A stretch of 64,000 bases of DNA from Lentzea aerocolonigenes (GTDB lineage Bacteria > Actinomycetota > Actinomycetes > Mycobacteriales > Pseudonocardiaceae): positions 186,001 through 250,000 of the forward strand of contig NZ_BBOJ01000003.1 in NCBI RefSeq assembly GCF_000974445.1, given 5' to 3'. The first letter of the stretch is position 1; each line of letters opens with the position of its first letter. Below are positions 24,355 through 31,792 of this stretch, piece by piece. A program made the translations under genes and the position numbers. The notes beneath the pieces were generated by a model. It did no database searches. It was not told the DNA's origin and saw only the letters and a program-made list of their open reading frames with translations.

Positions 24355-24945
24355 ATGCGCACGACCGCGACCGCCTTCACGGGCACCGTCCTGCTGGCGG
24401 CCGGACTCGCCGCCTGTTCCTCCGGCGGCGCCACGAGTCCTGCCCCTGCCTCGACCGGGGTGACCCCGGTGACGGGAGTCGCGGTCAGCGAGCCCGCCGC
24501 GTCCGGGGAGCAGCCGAAGGGCATCACCTACGACACGAAGCGGGTTCCGGCCGGCGCGCAGATCGCGACGTCCGCGAAGGTCGACGGCGGGCGGACCACG
24601 GTGACGCTGACGGTCACGGGCCTGCTGCCGGACACCAAGTACGGCTCGCACGTGCACACCAAGCCGTGCGGCGCGAAACCGGCCGACTCCGGCCCGCACT
24701 ACCAGGACCAGAAGGACCCGGTCACGCCGAGCGTCGACTCGAAGTACGCCAACGCGGAGAACGAGATCTGGCTGGACTTCACCACCGACGCCAAGGGCGG
24801 GGCGACCTCCTCGGCGACGGTCGGCTGGGAGTTCCGCAAGGGCGAGGCCAACTCCGTCGTCGTCCACGCCGCGCACACCAGCACGGAGCACGGCAAGGCG
24901 GGCACGGCGGGCGACCGGCTGGCGTGCGTCACCAACGCCTTCTGA
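24355..24945 (+). CDS. Superoxide-dismutase-like (SodC family) lipoprotein
   Basis: 196 residues with a lipoprotein signal (lipobox LAAC, lipidated Cys21). After a Ser/Pro/Thr-rich linker, about residues 60-196 match the Cu/Zn superoxide dismutase fold: GSHVHTKPCG gives the HxH copper pair, SGPHYQDQ the bridging-His position, and VVVHAAHTS the late copper His. The two further His ligands of the zinc loop are not evident: where they should be, the text reads SVDSKYANAENEIW. It may therefore bind copper only or be a non-enzymatic relative. It would sit on the outer face of the membrane. A very strong hairpin follows. Confidence 0.8.
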   Translation: MRTTATAFTGTVLLAAGLAACSSGGATSPAPASTGVTPVTGVAVSEPAASGEQPKGITYDTKRVPAGAQIATSAKVDGGRTTVTLTVTGLLPDTKYGSHVHTKPCGAKPADSGPHYQDQKDPVTPSVDSKYANAENEIWLDFTTDAKGGATSSATVGWEFRKGEANSVVVHAAHTSTEHGKAGTAGDRLACVTNAF

Positions 24946-24984
24946 ACCGCCTGAGCAAAGCCGACCCAGCAGCTGTTGCCAGCC

Positions 24985-25037
24985 GGCACGCGGGGCCCTT
25001 TCGTACTCTCACAAAGTACGAAAGCTCCCCGCGTGCC
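24985..25037. terminator. Long two-segment hairpin
   Basis: 11-bp stem (24985-24995 with 25027-25037, GGCACGCGGGG) and 10-bp stem (CTTTCGTACT with AGTACGAAAG), separated by a 2-nt mismatch, around a 7-nt loop. Probable terminator of the SOD-like gene. The length and two-part form are unusual. Confidence 0.75.
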
Positions 25038-25174
25038 TGAAAATGGGGCTGGTGGGGGCCGTGTGAGTGAACGGACAGCACTTCGATTCAGGCTCTTCGC
25101 CCGCTCCACCCTCGCGCACACCAACACCCCGAATCGTCTGCTCAGCCCCTCCCGCACTGGCACGGAGCAGACGC

Positions 25175-25207
25175 AGAGCCGTCCGCCGGAATCCGGCGGA
25201 CGGCTCT
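25175..25207 (-). terminator. Terminator of the PucR gene
   Basis: Perfect 16-bp arms (AGAGCCGTCCGCCGGA and its complement) with a 1-nt centre, starting 17 bp downstream of the PucR stop at 25224. It also faces the SOD-like gene from the other side. Confidence 0.85.
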
Positions 25208-25223
25208 CGTTCCCGTGTCAGGT

Positions 25224-26168
25224 TCAGCGCACCGAGTCGGCGATCAGCGCGGCGGTCAGCAGTTGCACGCCGCGGCCGCTCGTCGGGTCGCAGCCGGTGA
25301 CGCCGGCGATCCGCTGCAGCCGGTAGTCGAGCGTGCTGCGGTGGATGAAGAGGTTCTTCGCCGCCTTGTTGCGGTTGTAGTCGGCGTCGATCAGGGCCGT
25401 GAGCGTCTCCCACAGCACCGCGTGGGCCCGCAGCGGCTTGATCACCGCGACCAGGTTCTCGGTGACCTCCTCGTGGCGGATCACCGCGTACTCGACGAGG
25501 ACGTCGTTGATGCTGTACATGCCGCTGGCGCGCCTGCCCGCCGCGACGAGGCGCAGGACGTCGCTCGCCTCGCGGAAGCCGTCCGCGAGCTGGGCCCGTC
25601 CCCGCTTCGCGACGGCGAGCCAGCCGCTGCCGTTCAGCCACTGGGTGAGGTGCCCGGTGATGCGCTTCGTGCGGCAGTCGTCGAGGTCCGGGATCAGCAG
25701 CACGAGGTCGCCGTCGTGGCGCGTGCTGAGGACGCCGGGGCCCGCGAGCTCGGCCGAGACCGCCTTGCCGCGACCGGGAGCGCCGCTGCGGACGACCGCG
25801 ACGAGGTAGCGCGTGGCCAGGCTGTCCAGCACGGCCTGCGGCACCGCGCGGCCCGCGATCAGGTCGGCGGCCAGGTCCCGCGGCACGCTCGGGGCCTGGC
25901 CCGCGTTGCGCCGGAAGCCTGCCAGGAACTCCTCGAGGATCGACCCGCTGCTGCGCACGAGGTTCGCGAGCTCGGGGTTGTCACCGGCCGCCTGCAGCAG
26001 GACGTCCACGAGCTCGCCGTGGCGGTCGCCGCTCCACTTCTCACCGACAGCCCGCACTCTGGCCAGGAAGTCCACCGGCTCCGGCGAGGAGTCGCTCACC
26101 GGTCGCAAACCCGAAAACGGGGCCCTGACATCCACCGAGGGCTCCCATCCGACCGCGGTTTCCGTCAT
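25224..26168 (-). CDS. PucR family transcriptional regulator
   Basis: 314 residues from ATG 26168, with GGAAGG upstream. A longer frame exists but lacks an RBS. The N-terminal ~130 residues are helical (FLARVRAVGEKWSG). The middle (about 135-235) resembles a GGDEF-like PucR fold without the signature (LVLLIPDLDD). The C-terminal helix-turn-helix (about 250-310) is typical: WETLTALIDADYNRNKAAKN, FIHRSTLDYRLQRI. PucR proteins often activate catabolic or nitrogen-source genes, but the partner here is unclear, as neighbours on both sides end with terminators or belong to other units. Confidence 0.88.
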   Translation of the reverse strand: MTETAVGWEPSVDVRAPFSGLRPVSDSSPEPVDFLARVRAVGEKWSGDRHGELVDVLLQAAGDNPELANLVRSSGSILEEFLAGFRRNAGQAPSVPRDLAADLIAGRAVPQAVLDSLATRYLVAVVRSGAPGRGKAVSAELAGPGVLSTRHDGDLVLLIPDLDDCRTKRITGHLTQWLNGSGWLAVAKRGRAQLADGFREASDVLRLVAAGRRASGMYSINDVLVEYAVIRHEEVTENLVAVIKPLRAHAVLWETLTALIDADYNRNKAAKNLFIHRSTLDYRLQRIAGVTGCDPTSGRGVQLLTAALIADSVR

Positions 26169-26524
26169 TGTCGATCCACCTTCCCGAAGGACACGGTCGT
26201 GTCGACGAAACACGATGCCTCAACTGTTCGATCGCATGTCCGCAATCACTCGCCCCAACGAGGACGCGCTTTGTCCGAACTCTCGACCGAATGAAGTCGA
26301 GGTCGTTGAAGTTTCCACCGATCTGGGAAAAATGTTAGGGAGTCTCGGGAGTCCGGGTCAACGTCGCGTACCAAATACTGTGGTGCCGTACCACCTATGG
26401 TTCGGTAGGGGGTGCACGGAGCGTGACGGTTCGGTCAGACGTATGACGTGTACCCAGTTGAAGGTGCGCTGTTCAGGGGATTGCATTAGCCGTTCTGCAT
26501 CTATCCGACTACTCCGAACTGGTG
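26169..26524. other. Intergenic region upstream of pucR
   Basis: 356 bp between the PucR start and the LAL gene end. A short inverted repeat GTGGT-GCCGT-ACCAC lies at 26380-26394. No gene or strong terminator for the LAL operon is visible. Confidence 0.4.
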
Positions 26525-29323
26525 TCAGTGCGTCATAAGACCGGGTGACGCCGACCCCACGCTCCGGAGCGCCGCGGCCAGCTCCGCGCGCCCCCGCACC
26601 CCGAGCTTGCGATAGGTGTTCGTGAGGTGTTTCTCAACGGCTCGCGAGGTGACGTCGAGCATCTCGGCGATTTCCTGGTTCGACCGGCCGCTCACCGCGA
26701 GCATCGCGACTTTCTGCTCCGATCGCGTCAGTTTCCTGCTGGTGGTCGAAGGGGCGCTGAATCCGAGTGCGACGCGAGCACGATCGGCGATTCGCTGCGC
26801 ACCGGTTTCCTCGGCGAGTTCGAGACAGGAACGCCACGAATCCGGGCATTCCGTGAACTCGGCACGTTGTCTCAGCGCGTGCAGGAGTTCCAGCCGGTGC
26901 GCCGAGGTCCGCAGCACCTCGATCGCGCGGCCGGTGAGCTCCCGGCCGCGCTCGCCACCGACGATTCTCCCGAGCACCCGCAACGTTCTGCCGATGCCCG
27001 ACGCCGCACCCCACTCCTCGGCGATCAGCCGCTCCTCCTCGGCGAGCGCGACCGCGTCGCAGGTTGCGCCGAGCTTGTGCTTGACCAGAGCGAGCGCCGA
27101 CCGCCACGGGAACAGCACGGGGTTGCGCCAGCCGGACCGGTCCAGGTGTGCGCCGCAGTCGGTCAGTGTCAGCGCGGCGGCGGCGTGCGCACCGCGCGCG
27201 ACGGCCGCGTGCCCGCGCAGCAGCCCGGTCACCGTGACCAGGCACGGGTTCCCGCGGTCCGCCTCGACCGAGGCGAGCACCTGGTCCACGAGGATCGGAT
27301 CACCGAGCTGCAACGCGACGGCGCCGGACACGACAGCCGCCGACGTGCCGACCGAACCCGAGTCCCACGCACCGAGCTCGAGGGCGTCGGACGCGGCGCG
27401 CGTCGCCTCGGCGACACGGCCGCTCACGAGGTGGACCAACGACTGCTCAGTGCGGATCATCGCCTGTTCGACGACGTCACCTCGTTGCCGCGCGGCACCG
27501 AGCGCCCGCTCGAGCCAGTCCGCCACCACGCCGGGCGAGTCCGCCGCGGCCAGCGCCGTCACCAGCAGCGGTGCCGCGCTGGCGGAGTGCGCCGACGACG
27601 CGGGCTGACGCGCCAGCAGCTGCTCGGCCAGCACCGCCACCCGGCGCGCGGGCACGTTCGCGGTCAACGCCGCCGCGTTCACCAGCACCGACAGCAGCTC
27701 GCGGGCCGCCCCGCCGTCGGTCCACCCGGCCTCCTGCAGCTCGTCCAGCCGCGCGGAGGTGCCGGCGAATCCCCACTGCTCGGTCCGCCAGGTGAAGCGG
27801 AGTCTGGCCTCGAGCCGCAGGGAGAGGTCGCGGTCGACCCCGCTGAGGCGCTCCGCCGGGCCGAACTCGTCGACGACGCCGCGCAGGATCGAGACGACGG
27901 CGTCCGGCGCGTCCCCCATCACCGCGGGCGTGAGCCTGATCAACGCGGCCGCCCGTTCGCGAGGACCGGGCAGCAGCGCGATCGCGTACGAGAGCGTGCG
28001 CACCGCCGCGTTCACGTCCAGCAGGCGTTCCGCGCTCGCCAGCTCGACGAGGACGGTCGCCCGGTCCTGCCCGTCGACGGACGTGTCCAGCAGTGCGCGC
28101 CGCAGGTAGGCGACAGCGGTCTCCGGGGCACCGCGCCGCAGTGCGACGTGTGCGGCGTCCCGCAGAGCCTCCACCGCCCACACGCCCTGAGGTGTCGTGG
28201 TGGCGAGCAGCTGCCCCGCCACCGCTTCCACGGGTTTGCCCAGGTCGTACAGCAACCGCACAGCGCGGAGGTGGAGCTGTTCGCGTTCACCGGCGGTCAT
28301 CAGGTCGTCGACCGCCTCCCGCGCACCCGGATGCGCGAAACCGGTGCCGTGGAACAACCCGAGCCGCTCCAGTCCGCGCACGATCTCCGCGGTCGACGGT
28401 TCGTCGAGACCTGCGAGCGCGCTCACCGCGTCCAGCTCGGCGGACTCCCCCAGCACCGCCGCCGCCTTCAGCAGCCGCCGCACGGGCTCCGGCTGCACCC
28501 GCATGCAGGCGACCACCCGCTCGCGGACCTGCGCCGGCCGCACGCCGCGCACCAGTTCCGCGTTCGCCTCCGTCGGCGGCTCGTCCCCCACCGCCCACGC
28601 CAGCGCGAGTCCGGTGAGCAGCAACGGATTGCCGCCGGTCGCCTCGTGGCAGGCCAGCCCGAACGCCTCGTCGCACTCGCGTCCCAGCTTGGCGCGCAGG
28701 AGCTTGGCGGCTCCTGCCGGGCTCAACGGCCGAGGGCGCAGCCGCCGGGTGGCAGCCGCGAGAACCGCCGCCGCCGCGGGCCGTTCGGCGAGCGGATCTC
28801 CCTCCCGCACGGTCACCACCATCACCACCCGCAGGTGCCGGACGCGGCCGGCCAGCAGTTCGAGCACCGCGAGCGAAGGCTCGTCGGACCACTGCAGGTC
28901 GTCGACGAGCACGAAGAGCGGCTTGGCCGTGCTGAGGTTGCGGACGAGGGCGAGCAGTCCGATGTGGACGGACTGGGTCGCGTCGCCGCCATCTCCCCTG
29001 CCGAACACCGGACCTGCCTGCGCCGCGGGCCCTTCCCACACCTGCGCCGGCGCGGCGGCCAGCACCGGGTCGAGCAACTGCCGCACCACCCCGTAGGCGT
29101 GATCACGTTCCGTCGAGGTCGCGGAGGCGTGCAACACCGAGAACGACGCGGCCGCGGGATGCCGGGACAGCGCGCGGAGGAGCGCGGTCTTGCCGTTCCC
29201 CAGCGGGCCGGACAGCACCACGACGCTGCCGCTGCCGTCCCGGGCCTGCTCGAGAGCCCGGGCCACCTGGCTCGTCTCGTCATCGCGTTCGAGCAGCACT
29301 CCGGTCGCGCATCCTCTCGTCAT
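26525..29323 (-). CDS. LAL-family regulator (AAA ATPase with C-terminal LuxR HTH)
   Basis: 932 residues from ATG 29323, which overlaps the preceding stop as ATGA. The N-terminal ATPase has Walker A GPLGNGKT (residues 39-46) and Walker B LFVLVDDLQW (about 140-150). A long helical TPR-like middle (about 330-840) follows. The C-terminal LuxR helix-turn-helix (about 868-925) includes LTRSEQKVAMLAVSGRSNQE and VTSRAVEKHLTNTYRKLGV. LAL proteins are large, ligand- or ATP-dependent transcription activators (MalT-like). It is the last gene of a three-gene operon of such proteins (34450 to 26525), and its target genes are not apparent. Confidence 0.9.
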   Translation of the reverse strand: MTRGCATGVLLERDDETSQVARALEQARDGSGSVVVLSGPLGNGKTALLRALSRHPAAASFSVLHASATSTERDHAYGVVRQLLDPVLAAAPAQVWEGPAAQAGPVFGRGDGGDATQSVHIGLLALVRNLSTAKPLFVLVDDLQWSDEPSLAVLELLAGRVRHLRVVMVVTVREGDPLAERPAAAAVLAAATRRLRPRPLSPAGAAKLLRAKLGRECDEAFGLACHEATGGNPLLLTGLALAWAVGDEPPTEANAELVRGVRPAQVRERVVACMRVQPEPVRRLLKAAAVLGESAELDAVSALAGLDEPSTAEIVRGLERLGLFHGTGFAHPGAREAVDDLMTAGEREQLHLRAVRLLYDLGKPVEAVAGQLLATTTPQGVWAVEALRDAAHVALRRGAPETAVAYLRRALLDTSVDGQDRATVLVELASAERLLDVNAAVRTLSYAIALLPGPRERAAALIRLTPAVMGDAPDAVVSILRGVVDEFGPAERLSGVDRDLSLRLEARLRFTWRTEQWGFAGTSARLDELQEAGWTDGGAARELLSVLVNAAALTANVPARRVAVLAEQLLARQPASSAHSASAAPLLVTALAAADSPGVVADWLERALGAARQRGDVVEQAMIRTEQSLVHLVSGRVAEATRAASDALELGAWDSGSVGTSAAVVSGAVALQLGDPILVDQVLASVEADRGNPCLVTVTGLLRGHAAVARGAHAAAALTLTDCGAHLDRSGWRNPVLFPWRSALALVKHKLGATCDAVALAEEERLIAEEWGAASGIGRTLRVLGRIVGGERGRELTGRAIEVLRTSAHRLELLHALRQRAEFTECPDSWRSCLELAEETGAQRIADRARVALGFSAPSTTSRKLTRSEQKVAMLAVSGRSNQEIAEMLDVTSRAVEKHLTNTYRKLGVRGRAELAAALRSVGSASPGLMTH

Positions 29324-31734
29324 GCCGTGGGAACCCAGCCGAGCCCGCGGGCCCGGTGGATCAGCGGGGTCGACCGGCACAGCACGGCGATCTCCGCCGC
29401 CTCACCGATCATCGGCGCCGCGGCCGCGGGGTCCACGACCTGGGCGAGCTCGAGCAGTGCGGTCGCGCGCAGCAGCCGGAACGGCGAACCCGTGAGCAGG
29501 CGGACGGCCTCCCGCAGGTGATCCTCTCCGCCGACGACGGCCGCGCAGCTCAGGTGGGCGCGGGCCGTGGCGCTGGGCGCGCCCCAGCGCTGGGCGAGTT
29601 CCAGGTCGCGCGCACACGTGCGGGCCGCGCGTTCGTGATCGCCGGTCGCGGCCAGGGCCGCCGCCGCGATCGACCGCCACGGCAGTGCGGCGGGGTTCAC
29701 CCACTGCCGGGACAGCATCCAGCGGCCGCACTCGTCCGCGCGCGCCACGGCCTCGGCGGGGTCGCCGGTCACGAGAGCGAGCACGGCGCGGGCGAAGCTG
29801 AAGAACGTCCGCGCGTACCCGAAGCCGATCCGCTCGTCCGGCTGGCTCGCGGCCAGCTCGATCGCGCGGTCCAGGTCGCCGCGTTCGAGGTGCACCAGCA
29901 CGTCCGCGGCGACCATGATCGGGCGCGCGTCCGGGTGCAGGTTCTCCAGCGGGTACACCGACCGCGCCTGCTCCATGTCGGCGGCGGCGTGGTCGAGGTC
30001 GCCCGCCATGGCGCGCACCTTCGCCCGCATCATCAGCGCCTGCGGCACCACCGTGGTCAGGCGCCTCCGCCGGGCCTCCGCGATCACCAGGTCCAGGCCG
30101 GCGACGGCCCCGGCGACGTCGTCGAGCGCGCCCAGCGTGAGGCACCCGAACAGGCGCGACGTGAGCAGCTTGGCGGGTGCGTCGAGGGCGGTCCTCGCCG
30201 CCACCCCGGCACGTTCGGCGTCGACGCCCTCACACGCGTGCATCCACGCGGCGACCCCCGCGCGATCGGGGTTGCCGCACGAGCCGGGCAGTTCGGCCGT
30301 CTCGAGAATGCCCAGTTCCGGGGTCTCGACCGGTGCGTCGTCGGCGATCCAGTACAACGACGTGACGGCTTCGCGATCGCCCCCGGACGACCGCACCGCG
30401 GCGAGCGTGCGCCGCAGCAGGGCGGCGTCACCGCGTCCCCACAGCTGGTCCGCCGCCGCGAGCCGCACGTCCGCGCACTCCGGTGGCTGGGGTTCCAGCA
30501 ACATCCTGGCGAGCCTGCGGTCCGCGGCGACGGGTTCGGCCAGGCACTCCGCGATGGCGAGCTCCAGCACGAGCTCGGCGCGCACGAGCGGTGTGACGTG
30601 TTCGGTCAACGCCCGGCGCAGGTACGCGGTGGCCTCGGCCGGACGGTCGCCGTTCGCCTCTTCTCGTGCAGCGGCCCGCAGCAGCGGCACCACCCACGCC
30701 TCACCGAGCGGCGGGGCCCCGACCAGCAACCGCGCCACCTCGGACGGGTGGACGGCGCACTGGTGTCCCAGCCGGGCCGCCCGCGCGTGCAGGTCTTCAC
30801 GTGCCTGCGCCGGCATGTCCTCCAGCACCCGCGCGACCCGGATGCCCGCGGACAGCTCCGGTTTGCCCGGCTCCGTCACCAGGCCCGCGCCCACGAGCAG
30901 CTCCAGCGCCCGGCCCAGCGTGATCGTCCGCAGCCCGGCCAGCACCCCCAGCAGGTCGGCCGGGAACGACGGACCGCAGACCGCGATCACCCGCAGCAGG
31001 TCGACGGCTTCCGCGGGCAGCGAGCGGACGGCGCGCGTGGTGAAGTCCGCGAGCACGTCGGCCGCGATCCCCGCGACCGCGCCGGTGCTGGCGCCGACGG
31101 GTTCCAGGCCGTCCTCCGCGCACCGGTCGAGCAACGGCCGCAGCGTCGCCGGACGGCCACCGGTGTGGTCGTGCAGGGCCGTGGCGAACTCGTCGTCGCC
31201 CGGCCTGCCGAACCTGCCGGTCACCAGCCCCGAGACGCCGTCGTGCCCGAGCGGCCGCAACGGCACCGTCGTGGCGCCGGGCAGCACCGGGAGGCAGGCG
31301 TCCGTGACGACCGCGACCACCATCGGCACCCCGACGGCCCGTCCGGCCAGACTCGCGAGCCAGGCGAGCGACTCGGCGTCGAGCAGGTCCGCGTCGTCGA
31401 CCGCGACGAGCACCGGCCGGTCACGAGCCAGCTCCACCAGCGCGCCGACGGCCGCCGGGCCGCGGTCGTCGCGGTGCAGCTGGGACATCAGCTCGGCCAC
31501 CGCACCGCCGGGTCCGCCCACCGCCGGGCACCCGCCCGCGGCCGTCAGCACCGTGACGTCCGCGCGCCGGGCGAGGTGGACGAGGTGGTCGAGCACCGCG
31601 GTCCTGCCGGTGCCGCGGTGGCCGCAGATCTCCAGCAGCGACGACCGGCCCGCTGCCAGCATCCGCATCGACCGTTCCAGCACGGCGAGCGCGGCGTCCC
31701 GTTCGACCAGCGTGAGCACTCCCAGGGGGTTCAT
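29320..31734 (-). CDS. LAL-like ATPase/TPR protein without DNA-binding domain
   Basis: 804 residues (MNPLGVLTLVERDAALAVLE). The layout is that of LAL regulators, P-loop ATPase then TPR-like helices, but it stops at about residue 804 with no LuxR HTH. The phosphate-binding loop reads GHRGTGRT (38-45), with Arg44 in place of the essential Lys. Walker B is present (PVLVAVDDADLLD). The stop overlaps the downstream LAL start (ATGA), implying coupled translation and a fixed ratio. I infer a partner or modulator of one or both flanking LAL proteins rather than an independent regulator. Confidence 0.8.
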   Translation of the reverse strand: MNPLGVLTLVERDAALAVLERSMRMLAAGRSSLLEICGHRGTGRTAVLDHLVHLARRADVTVLTAAGGCPAVGGPGGAVAELMSQLHRDDRGPAAVGALVELARDRPVLVAVDDADLLDAESLAWLASLAGRAVGVPMVVAVVTDACLPVLPGATTVPLRPLGHDGVSGLVTGRFGRPGDDEFATALHDHTGGRPATLRPLLDRCAEDGLEPVGASTGAVAGIAADVLADFTTRAVRSLPAEAVDLLRVIAVCGPSFPADLLGVLAGLRTITLGRALELLVGAGLVTEPGKPELSAGIRVARVLEDMPAQAREDLHARAARLGHQCAVHPSEVARLLVGAPPLGEAWVVPLLRAAAREEANGDRPAEATAYLRRALTEHVTPLVRAELVLELAIAECLAEPVAADRRLARMLLEPQPPECADVRLAAADQLWGRGDAALLRRTLAAVRSSGGDREAVTSLYWIADDAPVETPELGILETAELPGSCGNPDRAGVAAWMHACEGVDAERAGVAARTALDAPAKLLTSRLFGCLTLGALDDVAGAVAGLDLVIAEARRRRLTTVVPQALMMRAKVRAMAGDLDHAAADMEQARSVYPLENLHPDARPIMVAADVLVHLERGDLDRAIELAASQPDERIGFGYARTFFSFARAVLALVTGDPAEAVARADECGRWMLSRQWVNPAALPWRSIAAAALAATGDHERAARTCARDLELAQRWGAPSATARAHLSCAAVVGGEDHLREAVRLLTGSPFRLLRATALLELAQVVDPAAAAPMIGEAAEIAVLCRSTPLIHRARGLGWVPTA

Positions 31735-31792
31735 CGCAGTTCCACCGCCCGCTCAGCCTCTCGTTCCACCATCGCGACAACTCCCCCGCCGC

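Noticed and set aside
26380..26394. Short inverted repeat GTGGT-GCCGT-ACCAC in the pucR upstream region
   Set aside because: Five-bp arms are too short to stand out from chance. Kept only as a remark in the region entry.
19535..26449. 13-bp word AGACGTATGACGT shared in inverted orientation by the control regions at 19535-19547 and 26437-26449
   Set aside because: In 64 kb many 13-bp matches are expected by chance, and neither copy is palindromic or near related genes.
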